Source: Coprobacillus cateniformis
GTDB lineage: Bacteria; Bacillota_I; Bacilli_A; Erysipelotrichales; Coprobacillaceae
Assembly (NCBI RefSeq): GCF_009767585.1
Contig: NZ_WSNW01000001.1
Coordinates: forward strand, 496,001 to 560,000
DNA: 64,000 nt
Direction: 5' to 3'
Every line of letters begins with the position of its first letter. The first letter of the stretch is position 1. Positions 44,436 through 53,900 of the stretch are shown here, in pieces. Both the position numbers and the translations under genes were made by a program. The notes under the pieces are model-generated. The model was given only the letters and a program-made list of their open reading frames with translations. It had not been told where the DNA came from and did no database searches.

Positions 44436-45156
44436 ATGGCGTTTTCACAATGCATTGACCATAATCATTACTATTCTACAACCAATGCTTTGGTTAGTCA
44501 TGTATAGTTCAGTAGCTGGAAGCACTATGCAAAATACAGGAATTAAGAATTATACTGCCTTTATTCTACCTGGACTCATAGTGTTGGTGAGTTTTGGTGT
44601 TTGTAGCAGTGGTGGAATTATGAATTACTTAATGAAAAATGATGGCAGTTTTTATCGTATTCTGATTGCCCCTATTCATCGCAGTTCTATTGTTTTAGGA
44701 CAACTTTTGGAAGCTGTATTATGTTCGTTTTTTGAAGTGACAATTATGGTTATAGTTAGTCTATTCTTTTCTGTTAGAATTCCTTTAAATATTTCCATCA
44801 TATTATATATAATTATTTTGATATTCTTAATGTCATTTTTTATGGCAGGAATTTGTTATGCTATAAGTCTTATACTTCCAAATGAAGTTATGTATGAAAC
44901 AGTTATGAATGCAATTGTTCTTCCCATTTTCTTTCTTAGCACTGCATTATTTCCTGCTAACAATATTCATGGTGCTTTAGCAATTGCTATTCATATCAAT
45001 CCATTTACTCATGTTATTAATATATTACGCTCATTTATTCTCTATGAAAGATTAGATATTGGACAGATGATTTTTGTAATGATTCTTTTTATGATACTTG
45101 GGTGTATCAGCTTCTTATGGGCACATCACAAATTAAAAAAGGAAACCAATTTATAA
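44401..45156 (+). CDS. ABC-2 type permease
   Basis: This 251-residue permease has six membrane helices (ILQPMLWLVMYSSVAG, NYTAFILPGLIVLVSF, then four more) and the ABC-2 export motif region near FYRILIAPIHR. It exports small drugs or lipids with the ATPase upstream. AGGAGGTG precedes the ATG inside the previous gene. Confidence 0.92.
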   Translation: MNVLAILHRNIKWRFHNALTIIITILQPMLWLVMYSSVAGSTMQNTGIKNYTAFILPGLIVLVSFGVCSSGGIMNYLMKNDGSFYRILIAPIHRSSIVLGQLLEAVLCSFFEVTIMVIVSLFFSVRIPLNISIILYIIILIFLMSFFMAGICYAISLILPNEVMYETVMNAIVLPIFFLSTALFPANNIHGALAIAIHINPFTHVINILRSFILYERLDIGQMIFVMILFMILGCISFLWAHHKLKKETNL

Positions 45157-45210
45157 ACCTAATATTTTCTATAGAGAAACAATAGAATAACCATAAGCAA
45201 ATAATCTCAT

Positions 45211-45244
45211 GATGATTTTATATATTTATGAAATCATCTTTTTT
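45211..45244 (+). terminator. Terminator of the efflux cassette
   Basis: GATGATTT / AAATCATC followed by TTTTTT, 55 bp past the permease stop. Confidence 0.75.
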
Positions 45245-45300
45245 GATAAATTAAGTTATTTTTTATACACATGAGAAGTATTGTTATTTAAAATATAAAA

Positions 45301-45349
45301 ATACCCTATATATGATACGACTTTATTTCGTATTCATTCTATAGAGTAT
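45301..45349 (-). terminator. Terminator of dacF
   Basis: A nested stem (ATACTCTATA / TATAGGGTAT outside, ATACGA / TCGTAT inside) is followed by TTTTTA on the minus strand, 28 bp past the stop. It isolates dacF from the plus-strand cassette. Confidence 0.65.
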
Positions 45350-45376
45350 AACAATCTCATTGAACTATATCTTATT

Positions 45377-46522
45377 TTATACGAATGCTTTAAAATAATT
45401 GTACATTTTTTCAGGTAAAGTTAAAGCTTCAATATCATCTTTACTTACAACTTCAAACGAAGCAATATTAACATCACTACGCATTAATAATATATGTCCA
45501 ATTGTTTCACCTTTTTTTATAGGTGGAACTAGATTTGTATAATTCATTTCATATGTGACTTCATCTTGAGCACTCTTATCTTTAACATAGACAACATCTT
45601 CTTTACAAACAACCTCTACTGATTTTTGTCTTGCATTTTCAATAGGAATCTTTTCAATGATATCATCTTTTTTAAAGAGAATCACATTTTCATAAAGTGA
45701 AAAACCATAATCTAACAATTGAGAAACTTCTTGATTTCTCACTTTTGGTTCACTTTCTTTCATGACGACTGCTATAAGTCTTAAACCATTTCTTTTTGCT
45801 GTTGAAACAATACAATAACCTGCTTCTTTTGTATACCCTGTTTTTAATCCATCTGCTCCTTCATAAGATTTTAGTAACTTATTGGTGTTGACTAACCAAA
45901 ATTTTTGAGCAGAATTTTCTCTAATATAACTGTCATAAAGAGAAGTTGTTGCAAATAAACGATCACCACCTATTTGAATTAAATAGGAAGCCATTAATCC
46001 TAAATCTAAAGCACAAGTATAGTGGTTATCATCATGAAGTCCTGTTGGATTCATGAAATGTGTATTGGTTAAATTCAATTCTTTAGCCTTTTCATTCATC
46101 ATTTTCACAAATCCATCATTTGTCCCTGCAATTCTTTCTCCCACCATAACACAGGCATCATTAGCTGATGCAATACTAATTCCTTTAAATAAGTCTGAAA
46201 CGCTCATCTGTTCGCCTTCTTCAAGATAGATTTGACTTCCACCCATACTTGCAGCATAAGCACTACATGTTAAAACATCATCCCATTTCAATGTTCCTTT
46301 ATTAATTGCTTCAAACATAAGAATCATTGTCATAATTTTTGTTGTGGATGCTGGGAATAACTTGTCTGTTTCATGTGATGAATAAAGGACTTGCTTAGTA
46401 GATGCTTCCATCAATACAGATGAAGCAGCATTCGGCGCCAATTTTAAATCCTCAGCATAAACAACTTTAGGAAACATACACAATAACATTACAAATAAAC
46501 ATATAAGTATTTTTTTAATCAT
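45377..46522 (-). CDS. dacF: D-alanyl-D-alanine carboxypeptidase (DacF type)
   Basis: This 381-residue penicillin-binding protein has a signal peptide ending VVYA and SxxK motif Ser59-x-x-Lys62 (PASTTK). SxN is in SIASANDAC and KTG in GLKTGYTKEAG. A C-terminal beta-rich domain follows. It trims D-Ala from peptidoglycan. In Bacillus dacF stands directly before spoIIA. Here it points the same way but a plus-strand efflux cassette lies between, so forespore expression is inferred from synteny only. Confidence 0.9.
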   Translation of the reverse strand: MIKKILICLFVMLLCMFPKVVYAEDLKLAPNAASSVLMEASTKQVLYSSHETDKLFPASTTKIMTMILMFEAINKGTLKWDDVLTCSAYAASMGGSQIYLEEGEQMSVSDLFKGISIASANDACVMVGERIAGTNDGFVKMMNEKAKELNLTNTHFMNPTGLHDDNHYTCALDLGLMASYLIQIGGDRLFATTSLYDSYIRENSAQKFWLVNTNKLLKSYEGADGLKTGYTKEAGYCIVSTAKRNGLRLIAVVMKESEPKVRNQEVSQLLDYGFSLYENVILFKKDDIIEKIPIENARQKSVEVVCKEDVVYVKDKSAQDEVTYEMNYTNLVPPIKKGETIGHILLMRSDVNIASFEVVSKDDIEALTLPEKMYNYFKAFV

Positions 46523-46570
46523 GGAAACACCTCAAGTCATTATATGTGATAAAAAGAAAAAAATGTAAAA

Positions 46571-46592
46571 AAGCAACAAATCATTGTCGCTT
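46571..46592 (-). terminator. Terminator after the trans-sulfuration remnant
   Basis: AAGCGACAA-TGAT-TTGTTGCTT followed by TTTTTA on the minus strand, with one G-U pair. Confidence 0.65.
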
Positions 46593-46609
46593 ATTTTTAT
46601 TATTAAATA

Positions 46610-46745
46610 TCTTTTTCATAATAACATAGCTTCGATTTCATCTTCACCATCCTAATTTCCTACTTTTAAACTTAGAAACTCTTTTATAGAATCAACTTTC
46701 TTGATATCACCACGATACAATTCTTCACCAAATATCATGCCTAAA
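46610..46745 (-). pseudogene. Unidentified decayed coding fragment
   Basis: One frame reads GMIFGEELYRGDIKKVDSIK, then FLSLKVGN, a stop, and DGEDEIEAMLL to a second stop. It looks like real protein sequence with a nonsense codon. I do not recognise the family. It follows the trans-sulfuration gene directly. Confidence 0.35.
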
Positions 46746-46747
46746 AA

Positions 46748-47922
46748 TTACATTTTCACTTGATAAGCAATATCTAGTGCTTGTTTTAAATCTTCAATAA
46801 GAATTTCAGTTTCTTCAAGACCAATATACATTCTTAATTGTCCCAAAGCCAAACCACGCGCTTCTAATTCATCTTGATTATTGCCCTTAAATACTGGTAA
46901 AATCAAGCTCTCAAAACCACCCCAACTATAAGCCAATGTAAAATGATGTAAAGCATCTACAAAACTTTCAATAATGGTTGGATTTGCATCTTTTAAAACA
47001 ACTCCTAATAAACTTCCATACCCCTTTAAATAACGATTAGCCAAATCTTTCTGCATTTCACCATTACAAGTTGGATGAAAAATTCTCTCTATTCTTGGAT
47101 CATTCCTTAAAAAATCTATCACATCTAAAACAGATTTTTCTTGTGCTTTCAAACGAACTGGTAAAGTTCTCAGTCCACGTACAGCTAACCAGGCATTCAT
47201 AGGAGACATAGTTGCTCCTAAAAAATATGTGCGAAATCATCTATGTATTTCATTATCTCTTGACGACATAAAACAATACCTCCAACAATATCACTATGTC
47301 CTCCAATATATTTTGAACAAGAATGAATGACAACATCTATACCATATTTTAATGGATTCTGTAACAATGGAGTTGCCCAAGTATTGTCAATGACTGTATA
47401 AATATTTTTTTCTTTAGCAACATTTGCTATCATTTCTAAATCTAACATTTCAAATCTTTGCGAAGAAGGACTTTCAAAATAAATCATCTTCGTCTCTGGT
47501 TCAATATATTCAAAAATCTCTTTTGTCTCTTGAACATCTATTTTTGTACTTTCCACTCCAAACTTTTGAAGCTGTTGAATCAATTTAACACTTGAGCCAT
47601 AAACAGTGTTAACGATAATGATATGATCACCTTTTTTCACTAAACTTAAGATTGTTCCAGAAATAGCTCCCATACCTGAAGCAAAACTTCTTCCACACTC
47701 CGCTCCTTCTAAATGAGCGATTTTCTTTTCTAGTATTTCAAGTGTTGGATTATCACCTCTTGTATACGTATATGCAAACTCATGATCTGTATTAACATGA
47801 ACATAGTGTGCAAAATTCTGAAATTGAAATGATGATGTTTGAACAATTTCTGGAGCAACAGACTGATACTTTCCATCAAAATCATGTTCAACTGATAAAC
47901 AAATATTTTCTAAATCTTTCAT
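46748..47922 (-). pseudogene. Cystathionine gamma-synthase/lyase-type PLP enzyme, frameshifted at a T6 run
   Basis: This is a Cys/Met-metabolism PLP enzyme. The first frame (47922 to 47218) holds AYTYTRGDNPTLEILE, IDNTWATPL and the PLP lysine in HSCSKYIGGHSDIVGG, then stops as FAHIF. The second frame to 46748 continues LGATMSPMNAWLAVRGL and ends with the usual AYSWGGFESL segment. One extra T in the T6 run (plus 47220-47225) would give FAHIFLGATMSP in one frame. The family makes or splits cystathionine or homocysteine. Start chosen by GAGG before MKDLEN. Confidence 0.85.
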
Positions 47923-47949
47923 TCTTTTAACCTCTTTTCTCAATTTCAT

Positions 47950-48496
47950 AACCTTGTCAATGTTTTCCTATCAATTGATGAATAATTATTATACTACTTA
48001 TCTCTTATACAATTGATAAGAAAACACCAGACTTAATAATTTATTGTGTCAAAAATCCCATAACTATATACCAATTTAATTATATTTCATCAAACAAATC
48101 TCATCAGAGAATATTATACTTTTCAATACAAAGAATAATATTTTAAACTTCCTGTTATCTTGCTTATACTTCTTCACATCTCTTTTTCCTGAATTTATTA
48201 TATGGACTTATTTTCTATGAATTTCTCATTAGCAAAACATGGTATCTTATCTTTGTTTCGTTTTGATGTTGAATATGACTCGCACTTACTTTCCTTGAGC
48301 ATACCTTAATCTATTGTTTATTTATACAGATAATCCATTGGCTGCTTTTTTTTACTGCATTTATATCTCAATTATGCATTGAATGACATTGTGGACAAGG
48401 CAAACACAGCCAAAGGTCTTTTTGTGTATTAGTTTCAAAAAGACATCATGAATAACTTACAGACATCCCTCAAAGTTTCGGTATTTATGCTCATTT
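47950..48496. other. Gene-poor stretch without an assignable gene
   Basis: About 550 AT-rich bases contain no intact ORF. On the minus strand near 48380-48470 a broken frame reads CLPCPQCHSMHN, a CxxC pattern that could be a zinc-finger remnant of a transposase. There is too little to classify. Confidence 0.4.
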
Positions 48497-49426
48497 CTAT
48501 AAATCAAATGAGAGTTGTCTTTCTATATAACTTTCTTGCTTGGCTAATCTTATCACATCGTCAGAATGAATATGACCAATGAGTAATGGTGACGATGGAT
48601 CGTGTCTTTTATATTTCTCTTGTACCAACTGTTTGTCTTCATTAGCATAGCAATAGATGCAGCCATGTAAACATGTATCATACTCACCAATATCACGACT
48701 TGGATAACAATGACATCCCTGCCTTAAAGGTTGCGATTTCAACTCTTTTAATGGATATCCTGTCACATCTTTTAGTATTTGACGGGTAATGCACCCTTCA
48801 TGAGTGATTCCATATTCACTTAAATCTAATTTTTCAGCACATGTCTTGATATGAATTCCCCTTTGAGCAGCAATTTTTGCAAAGGCTTCTGCTAAATATT
48901 GCTGTTCATTCAATGAGACTTCCTGAATACCAGGAAAATTCTTTTTTGTTTTTTCATAAAGGTCAATAAAACTTATAACACATTCATGTGTATATCCCTC
49001 TAGTTGTTTTGTGATAATATCAAAAGTTTGAATATGCTTTTCTATCGTATAATATTGATTTATGAAAATAGGATCATAACGAAAACTTACACTATGGCTT
49101 CCTAAGCTTAAAGAGAGTTCTTGAATATCATAAATAACATCTTGAAAAGATGGAACATGAGGTTCAATCTCTTTTTCATAAGGGGTTATTGTTACAAAGA
49201 AATAAGGGTGATAATCTTTTAACAATTTTAATCTGGATAACATTGGATGTGGATTTTTGGTACAAAAAACAATACTATCTACAACTTCAGGATTAAGTAT
49301 ATATTTGGTAATTTGGTTTGGATAATAAGGATTCCTCACATAGACATATCCAGCTTTAAGACGTTGGAAAAACCAATCACTAAAGTAAGCTGGTATATCT
49401 GTTCTTGAACTTGCATTTATAATCAT
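48497..49426 (-). CDS. DUF1848 family protein
   Basis: This 309-residue protein starts INASSRTDIPAYFSDWFF, the DUF1848 signature. It contains VFCTKNPHPM, VSFRYDPIF and a C-terminal cysteine cluster (GCHCYPSRDIGEYDTC, LHGCIYCYAN) that probably binds an iron-sulfur cluster. The TIM-like plan resembles radical-SAM/spore photoproduct-lyase relatives, but the reaction is unknown. Confidence 0.85.
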   Translation of the reverse strand: MIINASSRTDIPAYFSDWFFQRLKAGYVYVRNPYYPNQITKYILNPEVVDSIVFCTKNPHPMLSRLKLLKDYHPYFFVTITPYEKEIEPHVPSFQDVIYDIQELSLSLGSHSVSFRYDPIFINQYYTIEKHIQTFDIITKQLEGYTHECVISFIDLYEKTKKNFPGIQEVSLNEQQYLAEAFAKIAAQRGIHIKTCAEKLDLSEYGITHEGCITRQILKDVTGYPLKELKSQPLRQGCHCYPSRDIGEYDTCLHGCIYCYANEDKQLVQEKYKRHDPSSPLLIGHIHSDDVIRLAKQESYIERQLSFDL

Positions 49427-49437
49427 AAATCAAAAGA

Positions 49438-49458
49438 AAGTCATACAATGTATGACTT
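49438..49458 (-). terminator. Terminator of the AIM24-like gene
   Basis: AAGTCATA / TATGACTT followed by TCTTTTG on the minus strand, just at the stop. Confidence 0.65.
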
Positions 49459-50134
49459 ATTTTCCAGATGGGAAGAATTGAGCAAGACTACCCGCAATTG
49501 CAGAGATTGGCATTGTCTGTAAAACAACATGTCCTGGACCTGTCACGACTGTATTAAAGAATCCTTCTCCACCAAACATCTTATTTTTTAATCCTGGAAC
49601 TGATTGTGTAGTCATGGTACAAGTGGCATCCATCACAGCTACATATCCTGTATCTACAACAATCTTTTGTCCAGGTGCCAAATCATATTCAACTGTTGCA
49701 CCATCGATTTCAACAAAAACGGTTCCTTTTCCAGAAAGTTTATTCATAATAAAACCTTCTCCTCCAAAAATACCTGTCATGGCTTTTTTATTAAAGAAGA
49801 TTGTTCTTTCAACAGTTGGTTCACTCGCTAAGTATGAAGATTTTTGAATAACAATTTCTTTACCTGGTTCAATATCATATTTTCTAATTTCACCTGGGAA
49901 AGATGATGAAAAAGCAATTTTACCATCTGCATTAGCAGTATATGAATTCAAAAACATTGTTTCGCCAGAAAACATTCTCCCAAAAGCTTTTCCAATTCCA
50001 CCATTGCTTGTTGTTCCCATTTCCATACATGGATCCATCCAAGCCATAGCACCACTATCACTTAGCATAACATCACCCTTTTTTAGATAACAAATAACGA
50101 CTGGAAGGGGAACTCCCTTAATTTCATATTCCAT
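49457..50134 (-). CDS. AIM24/TIGR00266 family protein
   Basis: This 225-residue glycine-rich beta-helix-like protein shows repeated segments (GKAFGRMFSGETMFLN, FGGEGFIMNKLSGKG, FGGEGFFNTVVTGPG), characteristic of the AIM24/TIGR00266 family. It is cytoplasmic and of unknown role. A good ribosome site precedes the ATG. Confidence 0.88.
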   Translation of the reverse strand: MEYEIKGVPLPVVICYLKKGDVMLSDSGAMAWMDPCMEMGTTSNGGIGKAFGRMFSGETMFLNSYTANADGKIAFSSSFPGEIRKYDIEPGKEIVIQKSSYLASEPTVERTIFFNKKAMTGIFGGEGFIMNKLSGKGTVFVEIDGATVEYDLAPGQKIVVDTGYVAVMDATCTMTTQSVPGLKNKMFGGEGFFNTVVTGPGHVVLQTMPISAIAGSLAQFFPSGK

Positions 50135-50199
50135 ATTTTATTCCTCCTATACTTTCATTTTACATGATATTCAAATAAATGAGAATTATTTTTGATTAT

Positions 50200-50565
50200 T
50201 TATTTCAAGATTCCTTTTAATAATAATTCTCCTGCTTCTTTATTAGAAGCTAATGGAACATTGTGAACATCACATAGTCTCATTAGTGCACTTACATCTG
50301 GTTCATGTGGTTGAGCAGTTAAAGGATCTCTAAAGAAAATAACAAGATTGATTTTCCCCTCAGCGACATATGCTCCAATCTGTTGATCTCCACCATAAGG
50401 TCCAGATAAAAAACGATGGACTTTTAATTGCGTATTTTCCATAATACGCAATCCTGTTGTTCCAGTTGTATAAAGCAGATGTTCTTTTAGGATATCTTCA
50501 TGTTTCTTTGCGAACTCAATCATTTCTGATTTCTTTTCATCATGTGCAATTAATGCTATATTCAT
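50200..50565 (-). CDS. mgsA: Methylglyoxal synthase
   Basis: This 121-residue enzyme has the catalytic and phosphate-binding segments IALIAHDEKK, LYTTGTTGLRI, LSGPYGGDQQIG and FFRDPLTAQPHEPDV. It turns dihydroxyacetone phosphate into methylglyoxal, relieving sugar-phosphate stress. Confidence 0.95.
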   Translation of the reverse strand: MNIALIAHDEKKSEMIEFAKKHEDILKEHLLYTTGTTGLRIMENTQLKVHRFLSGPYGGDQQIGAYVAEGKINLVIFFRDPLTAQPHEPDVSALMRLCDVHNVPLASNKEAGELLLKGILK

Positions 50566-50600
50566 TATAAATCACCTCATTAAACATTATATAAGAAAAA

Positions 50601-50625
50601 AAGCTCTAATGAAATCATTAAAGCT
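50601..50625 (-). terminator. Terminator of the Cof-type HAD gene
   Basis: AGCTTTAATGA / TCATTAGAGCT followed by TTTTTTT on the minus strand. Confidence 0.75.
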
Positions 50626-51433
50626 ATAAAATATATTTTTCAATAAATTTACCAATACCATCATGATTATTATCATCCGTGATATAATCAGCAACACTTT
50701 TGGTTTTTTCGCTGCCGTTAGCCATGACAACACCAACTCCAGCATTCAATGTCATATCGTAATCATTATCTGCATCACCAAATATACATAATTCTTTCAT
50801 TGAAAATCCATGCATCGCCATGACTTCTTCTAAACCATGGGTCTTTGTCACTCTTGGATCCATGTATTCATAAAGGACGCTGGCAGTTTTTAAAGACGAT
50901 GATTTGTATTGATCATTTGAGAAAGTTTCACTTCTCTCAATCACTTTATCCATGTATTCAGGATCACAAATAATAATCAATTTTGGTTTAGGTTCTTTTA
51001 GGAACTCTTGAAAATCAACAACCTGATAAGGAACTTTATCAGCAGTTGCTAACATCTGAATATGACGGTCATCTCGAGGAGCAAATAATATACCTTCATA
51101 AGGAATCGCAAAATTCACATCCATATCTTCAAAATGTTTAATAATATCTTGAATAAGTGCTCCTGCTAAAGGATAACTTGACTTTTCTACATTCATTACA
51201 TAATCATAGATTTCAGCACCACCTGTTCCCACAATAGAATCAACCAAACCATCTATTCCCCATGTTTTTAGTAATGTTTGTACACTATTAACATCTCTTC
51301 CTGTTGATAATCCAAACAAAATCCCTTTTTCTCTGACTCTTTTAATCATTTCTATAGTGAATGGTGAAACCACACCATCATCTGTTAATAATGTACCATC
51401 CACATCACACATAATTGCTTTTATATTTTTCAT
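50624..51433 (-). CDS. Cof-type HAD hydrolase
   Basis: This 269-residue HAD phosphatase has motif I DVDGTLL, motif II LSTGRD and motif IV GDADNDYDMTLNAG. The C2B cap places it in the Cof/YidA sugar-phosphatase group. The substrate is unknown. It is the last gene of a run with an RpiR-like gene, an IIB-like gene and another HAD phosphatase. Confidence 0.9.
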   Translation of the reverse strand: MKNIKAIMCDVDGTLLTDDGVVSPFTIEMIKRVREKGILFGLSTGRDVNSVQTLLKTWGIDGLVDSIVGTGGAEIYDYVMNVEKSSYPLAGALIQDIIKHFEDMDVNFAIPYEGILFAPRDDRHIQMLATADKVPYQVVDFQEFLKEPKPKLIIICDPEYMDKVIERSETFSNDQYKSSSLKTASVLYEYMDPRVTKTHGLEEVMAMHGFSMKELCIFGDADNDYDMTLNAGVGVVMANGSEKTKSVADYITDDNNHDGIGKFIEKYIL

Positions 51434-51442
51434 ATACTACTC

Positions 51443-52195
51443 CTAAATATAATATTTTTGATAATAATAAATTCTTAAAATATCAAACAACAGCATAATT
51501 TGATAATTAAACTGAATACCATCAAATTTACCTGGAACTTGAATAACATAATCTGCACATATATTTTCAAAATTTCGATACTTCACATTTTGTGTCATCA
51601 ATACAATATTTGCATCACAAATATTCAAATCTTTATTTTCCTTTATATAAGCATCCAAAGTTCTACCTGTCGCACTTATAAACATAACAAGATCTTCTTC
51701 TTGAAAACGAAAATCTTTATCAAAATGATGAAATTCAATAACTTCTTTACCAAAAGTAATAAAATCTGTCTGAAAATCAACTGCAATACTCATTGGATAT
51801 AAAGCCCCAATAATAATGACACGACGATGTTTAAAAATATATTCACAAATTGTTTCTAGAGTTTGCACCAGTTCATCGCGTGAATAAGATATATCTAACT
51901 GCTCTAACATCTGTTCTGCTGATGTTCCAAGCATTCTTGCACGAATTTGTGAGATACGTAACATATAATCGGCCAATAATTGTTCTTGGAAATCTTCATA
52001 TGTATGAAAACCTAAGTGGACACAAAAGTCTAAAACCTCTGCTTCACTAAATTGACCTTCTTTCATTAACCGCTCTAAAGAATAATCTTCCATATCAACA
52101 TAATGACGAACAATGAACAAACCAATTTGATACATATGGTCATTATCTAAACAACCATTTAAATATTTAAGTATTCTAGAAATAACAATATCCAT
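51443..52195 (-). CDS. RpiR-like regulator with altered HTH
   Basis: This 250-residue protein follows the RpiR plan: an N-terminal helical domain (1-77) and a SIS domain (about 125-240, RVIIIGALYPMSIAVDFQ, LVMFISATGRTLDAYI). The normal recognition sequence (VSxATVxRF) is FSEAEVLDFC here, so DNA binding may be changed or lost. It lies 9 bp upstream of the Cof-type HAD gene and 12 bp downstream of an IIB-like gene, probably one transcript. Confidence 0.75.
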   Translation of the reverse strand: MDIVISRILKYLNGCLDNDHMYQIGLFIVRHYVDMEDYSLERLMKEGQFSEAEVLDFCVHLGFHTYEDFQEQLLADYMLRISQIRARMLGTSAEQMLEQLDISYSRDELVQTLETICEYIFKHRRVIIIGALYPMSIAVDFQTDFITFGKEVIEFHHFDKDFRFQEEDLVMFISATGRTLDAYIKENKDLNICDANIVLMTQNVKYRNFENICADYVIQVPGKFDGIQFNYQIMLLFDILRIYYYQKYYI

Positions 52196-52206
52196 AGTCT
52201 TCCTCC

Positions 52207-52815
52207 CTATCCCAATGTCTCCTGTATCATAATTAAAGCCTGTTGATAATTACTTGTTGCAAAAACAGAAGCATCTATACTCATAATATAACATTCCTTA
52301 TGGCAGATTGCTTTTATTTTAGGCTCTAAATATGATGTTTGTGGTGCTAATATAATCATATCATATTTTGAGTAAACTTGCTCTATAGAATAGATGGGAA
52401 CGACTTCAAAAGAATATGGCAGATGTAACATCTGACTTAATTCTTGAATTCTTTCTACAAAGACTGAAGATGTAATGCCACAACTACAACTCATCCCAAT
52501 ACGTTTAGGTTGCTGACTATACATTAATTGATTTATAAAATCTTGTATAAATTTCTTTGTTGATGCAAGATTAATAATTCTAAAATGAAGATAAAACGTA
52601 ATATCACCATCTTTATTAACAATCGTTTCTTCAATAATATGATGATTTGTCCAAAAATAAATATCCCCTTTCAATTCATCACTGATAAAAACAAGCTTAT
52701 TAGGATCATTTTGATCAATATGAAAGTGAATACCACTTTTTTTATAGGTATTCTGATTCATAACAATCCATTGATAAACAATACTCTCATAAATCTCAAT
52801 AAAGAATTGATCCAT
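52207..52815 (-). CDS. Protein with orphan PTS IIB-like C-terminal domain
   Basis: This 202-residue protein has about 100 residues of an unrecognised alpha/beta N-terminal domain, then a IIB-like domain (RIGMSCSCGITSSVFVERI, LAPQTSYLEPKIKAIC). The loop CSCGITSS corresponds to the phosphocysteine loop CNAGMSTS of lactose-type IIB. Such domains outside a permease often act as phosphorylation-linked sensors. The start at 52815 follows GAGGGGG. It is located between HAD and RpiR-like genes. Confidence 0.6.
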   Translation of the reverse strand: MDQFFIEIYESIVYQWIVMNQNTYKKSGIHFHIDQNDPNKLVFISDELKGDIYFWTNHHIIEETIVNKDGDITFYLHFRIINLASTKKFIQDFINQLMYSQQPKRIGMSCSCGITSSVFVERIQELSQMLHLPYSFEVVPIYSIEQVYSKYDMIILAPQTSYLEPKIKAICHKECYIMSIDASVFATSNYQQALIMIQETLG

Positions 52816-52828
52816 AAAAAAGCCCCCT

Positions 52829-53650
52829 CTATTCAAGAATAAACTTTTCAATTAACTCTGCTACGACACCTTCATTATGATTCGCTTGAGTTGTATAATC
52901 ACAAACAGCTTTAATATCATCAATTGCATTTCCTGCAGCAACTGATAAACCAGCAACTTTCAACATATCTAAATCATTATAATGATCACCAACTGCAATT
53001 GTTGCTTCAATAGGTATTTGAAGAATCTCTGCTAAATCAATAAGTCCTTGACCTTTGTTAACACCAATTTTATTCATTTCTAGATAACGTCCTGATGAAT
53101 AACTCGCAGATATTTGTTTATCAAATATAGCAATCATTTGTTTTTCTAATGCTTCTAAATATGGAATATCCGTTGATTGATAAAGCACTTTGATAATATG
53201 AAAATCTTTCATAAAATCTATGTTATCTTCTTCTAGAACTGTATATTTGAATTTTTGACCATCTACTCTTTTCCTTTCATCATCATTTAAATGATAAAGA
53301 TAAACGCCTTCTAATGTATGCATTTGTATACAGACATCTTTATCCACTCCAAATTCAAAAAGTTCCTTTGCCTTTTGAAAAGTAAGTTTCTCACATTTGA
53401 GTAATCGATGATTCTTATTTTCTGAAATAATCCCACCATTTGCAGACAATACATATTCATCTGTCTGATTTGCTAAACCTAGCATCTCTAAAACATCTTC
53501 AACAGCAGTATATAATCTTCCTGTTGCAGGAACAAACTTAACCCCTATCTCTTTTGCTTTTTGAATAAGATCTATGTTCCTTTGACAGATTGTATGTTGA
53601 CTATTTAATAAAGTTTCATCTAAATCACATGCGATTAATTGATATTTCAT
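52829..53650 (-). CDS. Cof-type HAD hydrolase
   Basis: This 273-residue phosphatase has motif I DLDETLLN, PATGRLY and VGDHYNDLDMLKVAG, with a Cof-type cap. AGGAGG precedes the ATG at 53650. It is the first gene of the run down to 50624. The substrate is unknown, likely a sugar phosphate. Confidence 0.9.
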   Translation of the reverse strand: MKYQLIACDLDETLLNSQHTICQRNIDLIQKAKEIGVKFVPATGRLYTAVEDVLEMLGLANQTDEYVLSANGGIISENKNHRLLKCEKLTFQKAKELFEFGVDKDVCIQMHTLEGVYLYHLNDDERKRVDGQKFKYTVLEEDNIDFMKDFHIIKVLYQSTDIPYLEALEKQMIAIFDKQISASYSSGRYLEMNKIGVNKGQGLIDLAEILQIPIEATIAVGDHYNDLDMLKVAGLSVAAGNAIDDIKAVCDYTTQANHNEGVVAELIEKFILE

Positions 53651-53855
53651 AAATTTCCTCCTATATGTTTTCATTATATTCTTTTTTAAGAATGACACCT
53701 TGTTTTTTTCTCAATTAGATATTTATTTTCTCATTATAAAACTTTATAAATCTATTATATCTTATTTATACTAAACCATATAGTCATTCATCTCATCTGA
53801 CAAGTATTTTTCAATATATATTTATATATTTCATTTTTATTGACAAAAAAATAAC

Positions 53856-53892
53856 AAAGAGTTTATTCTTAGATAAGAACAAACTCTTTTTA
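53856..53892 (-). terminator. Terminator of corA
   Basis: AAAGAGTTT-TTCTTA / TAAGAATAAACTCTTT with a T-rich tail on the minus strand, just after the stop. Confidence 0.75.
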
Positions 53893-53900
53893 TACTCCTT

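Noticed and set aside
48380..48470. Transposase fragment with a CxxC motif
   Set aside because: Only a dozen recognisable residues in a broken frame; too little to assign.
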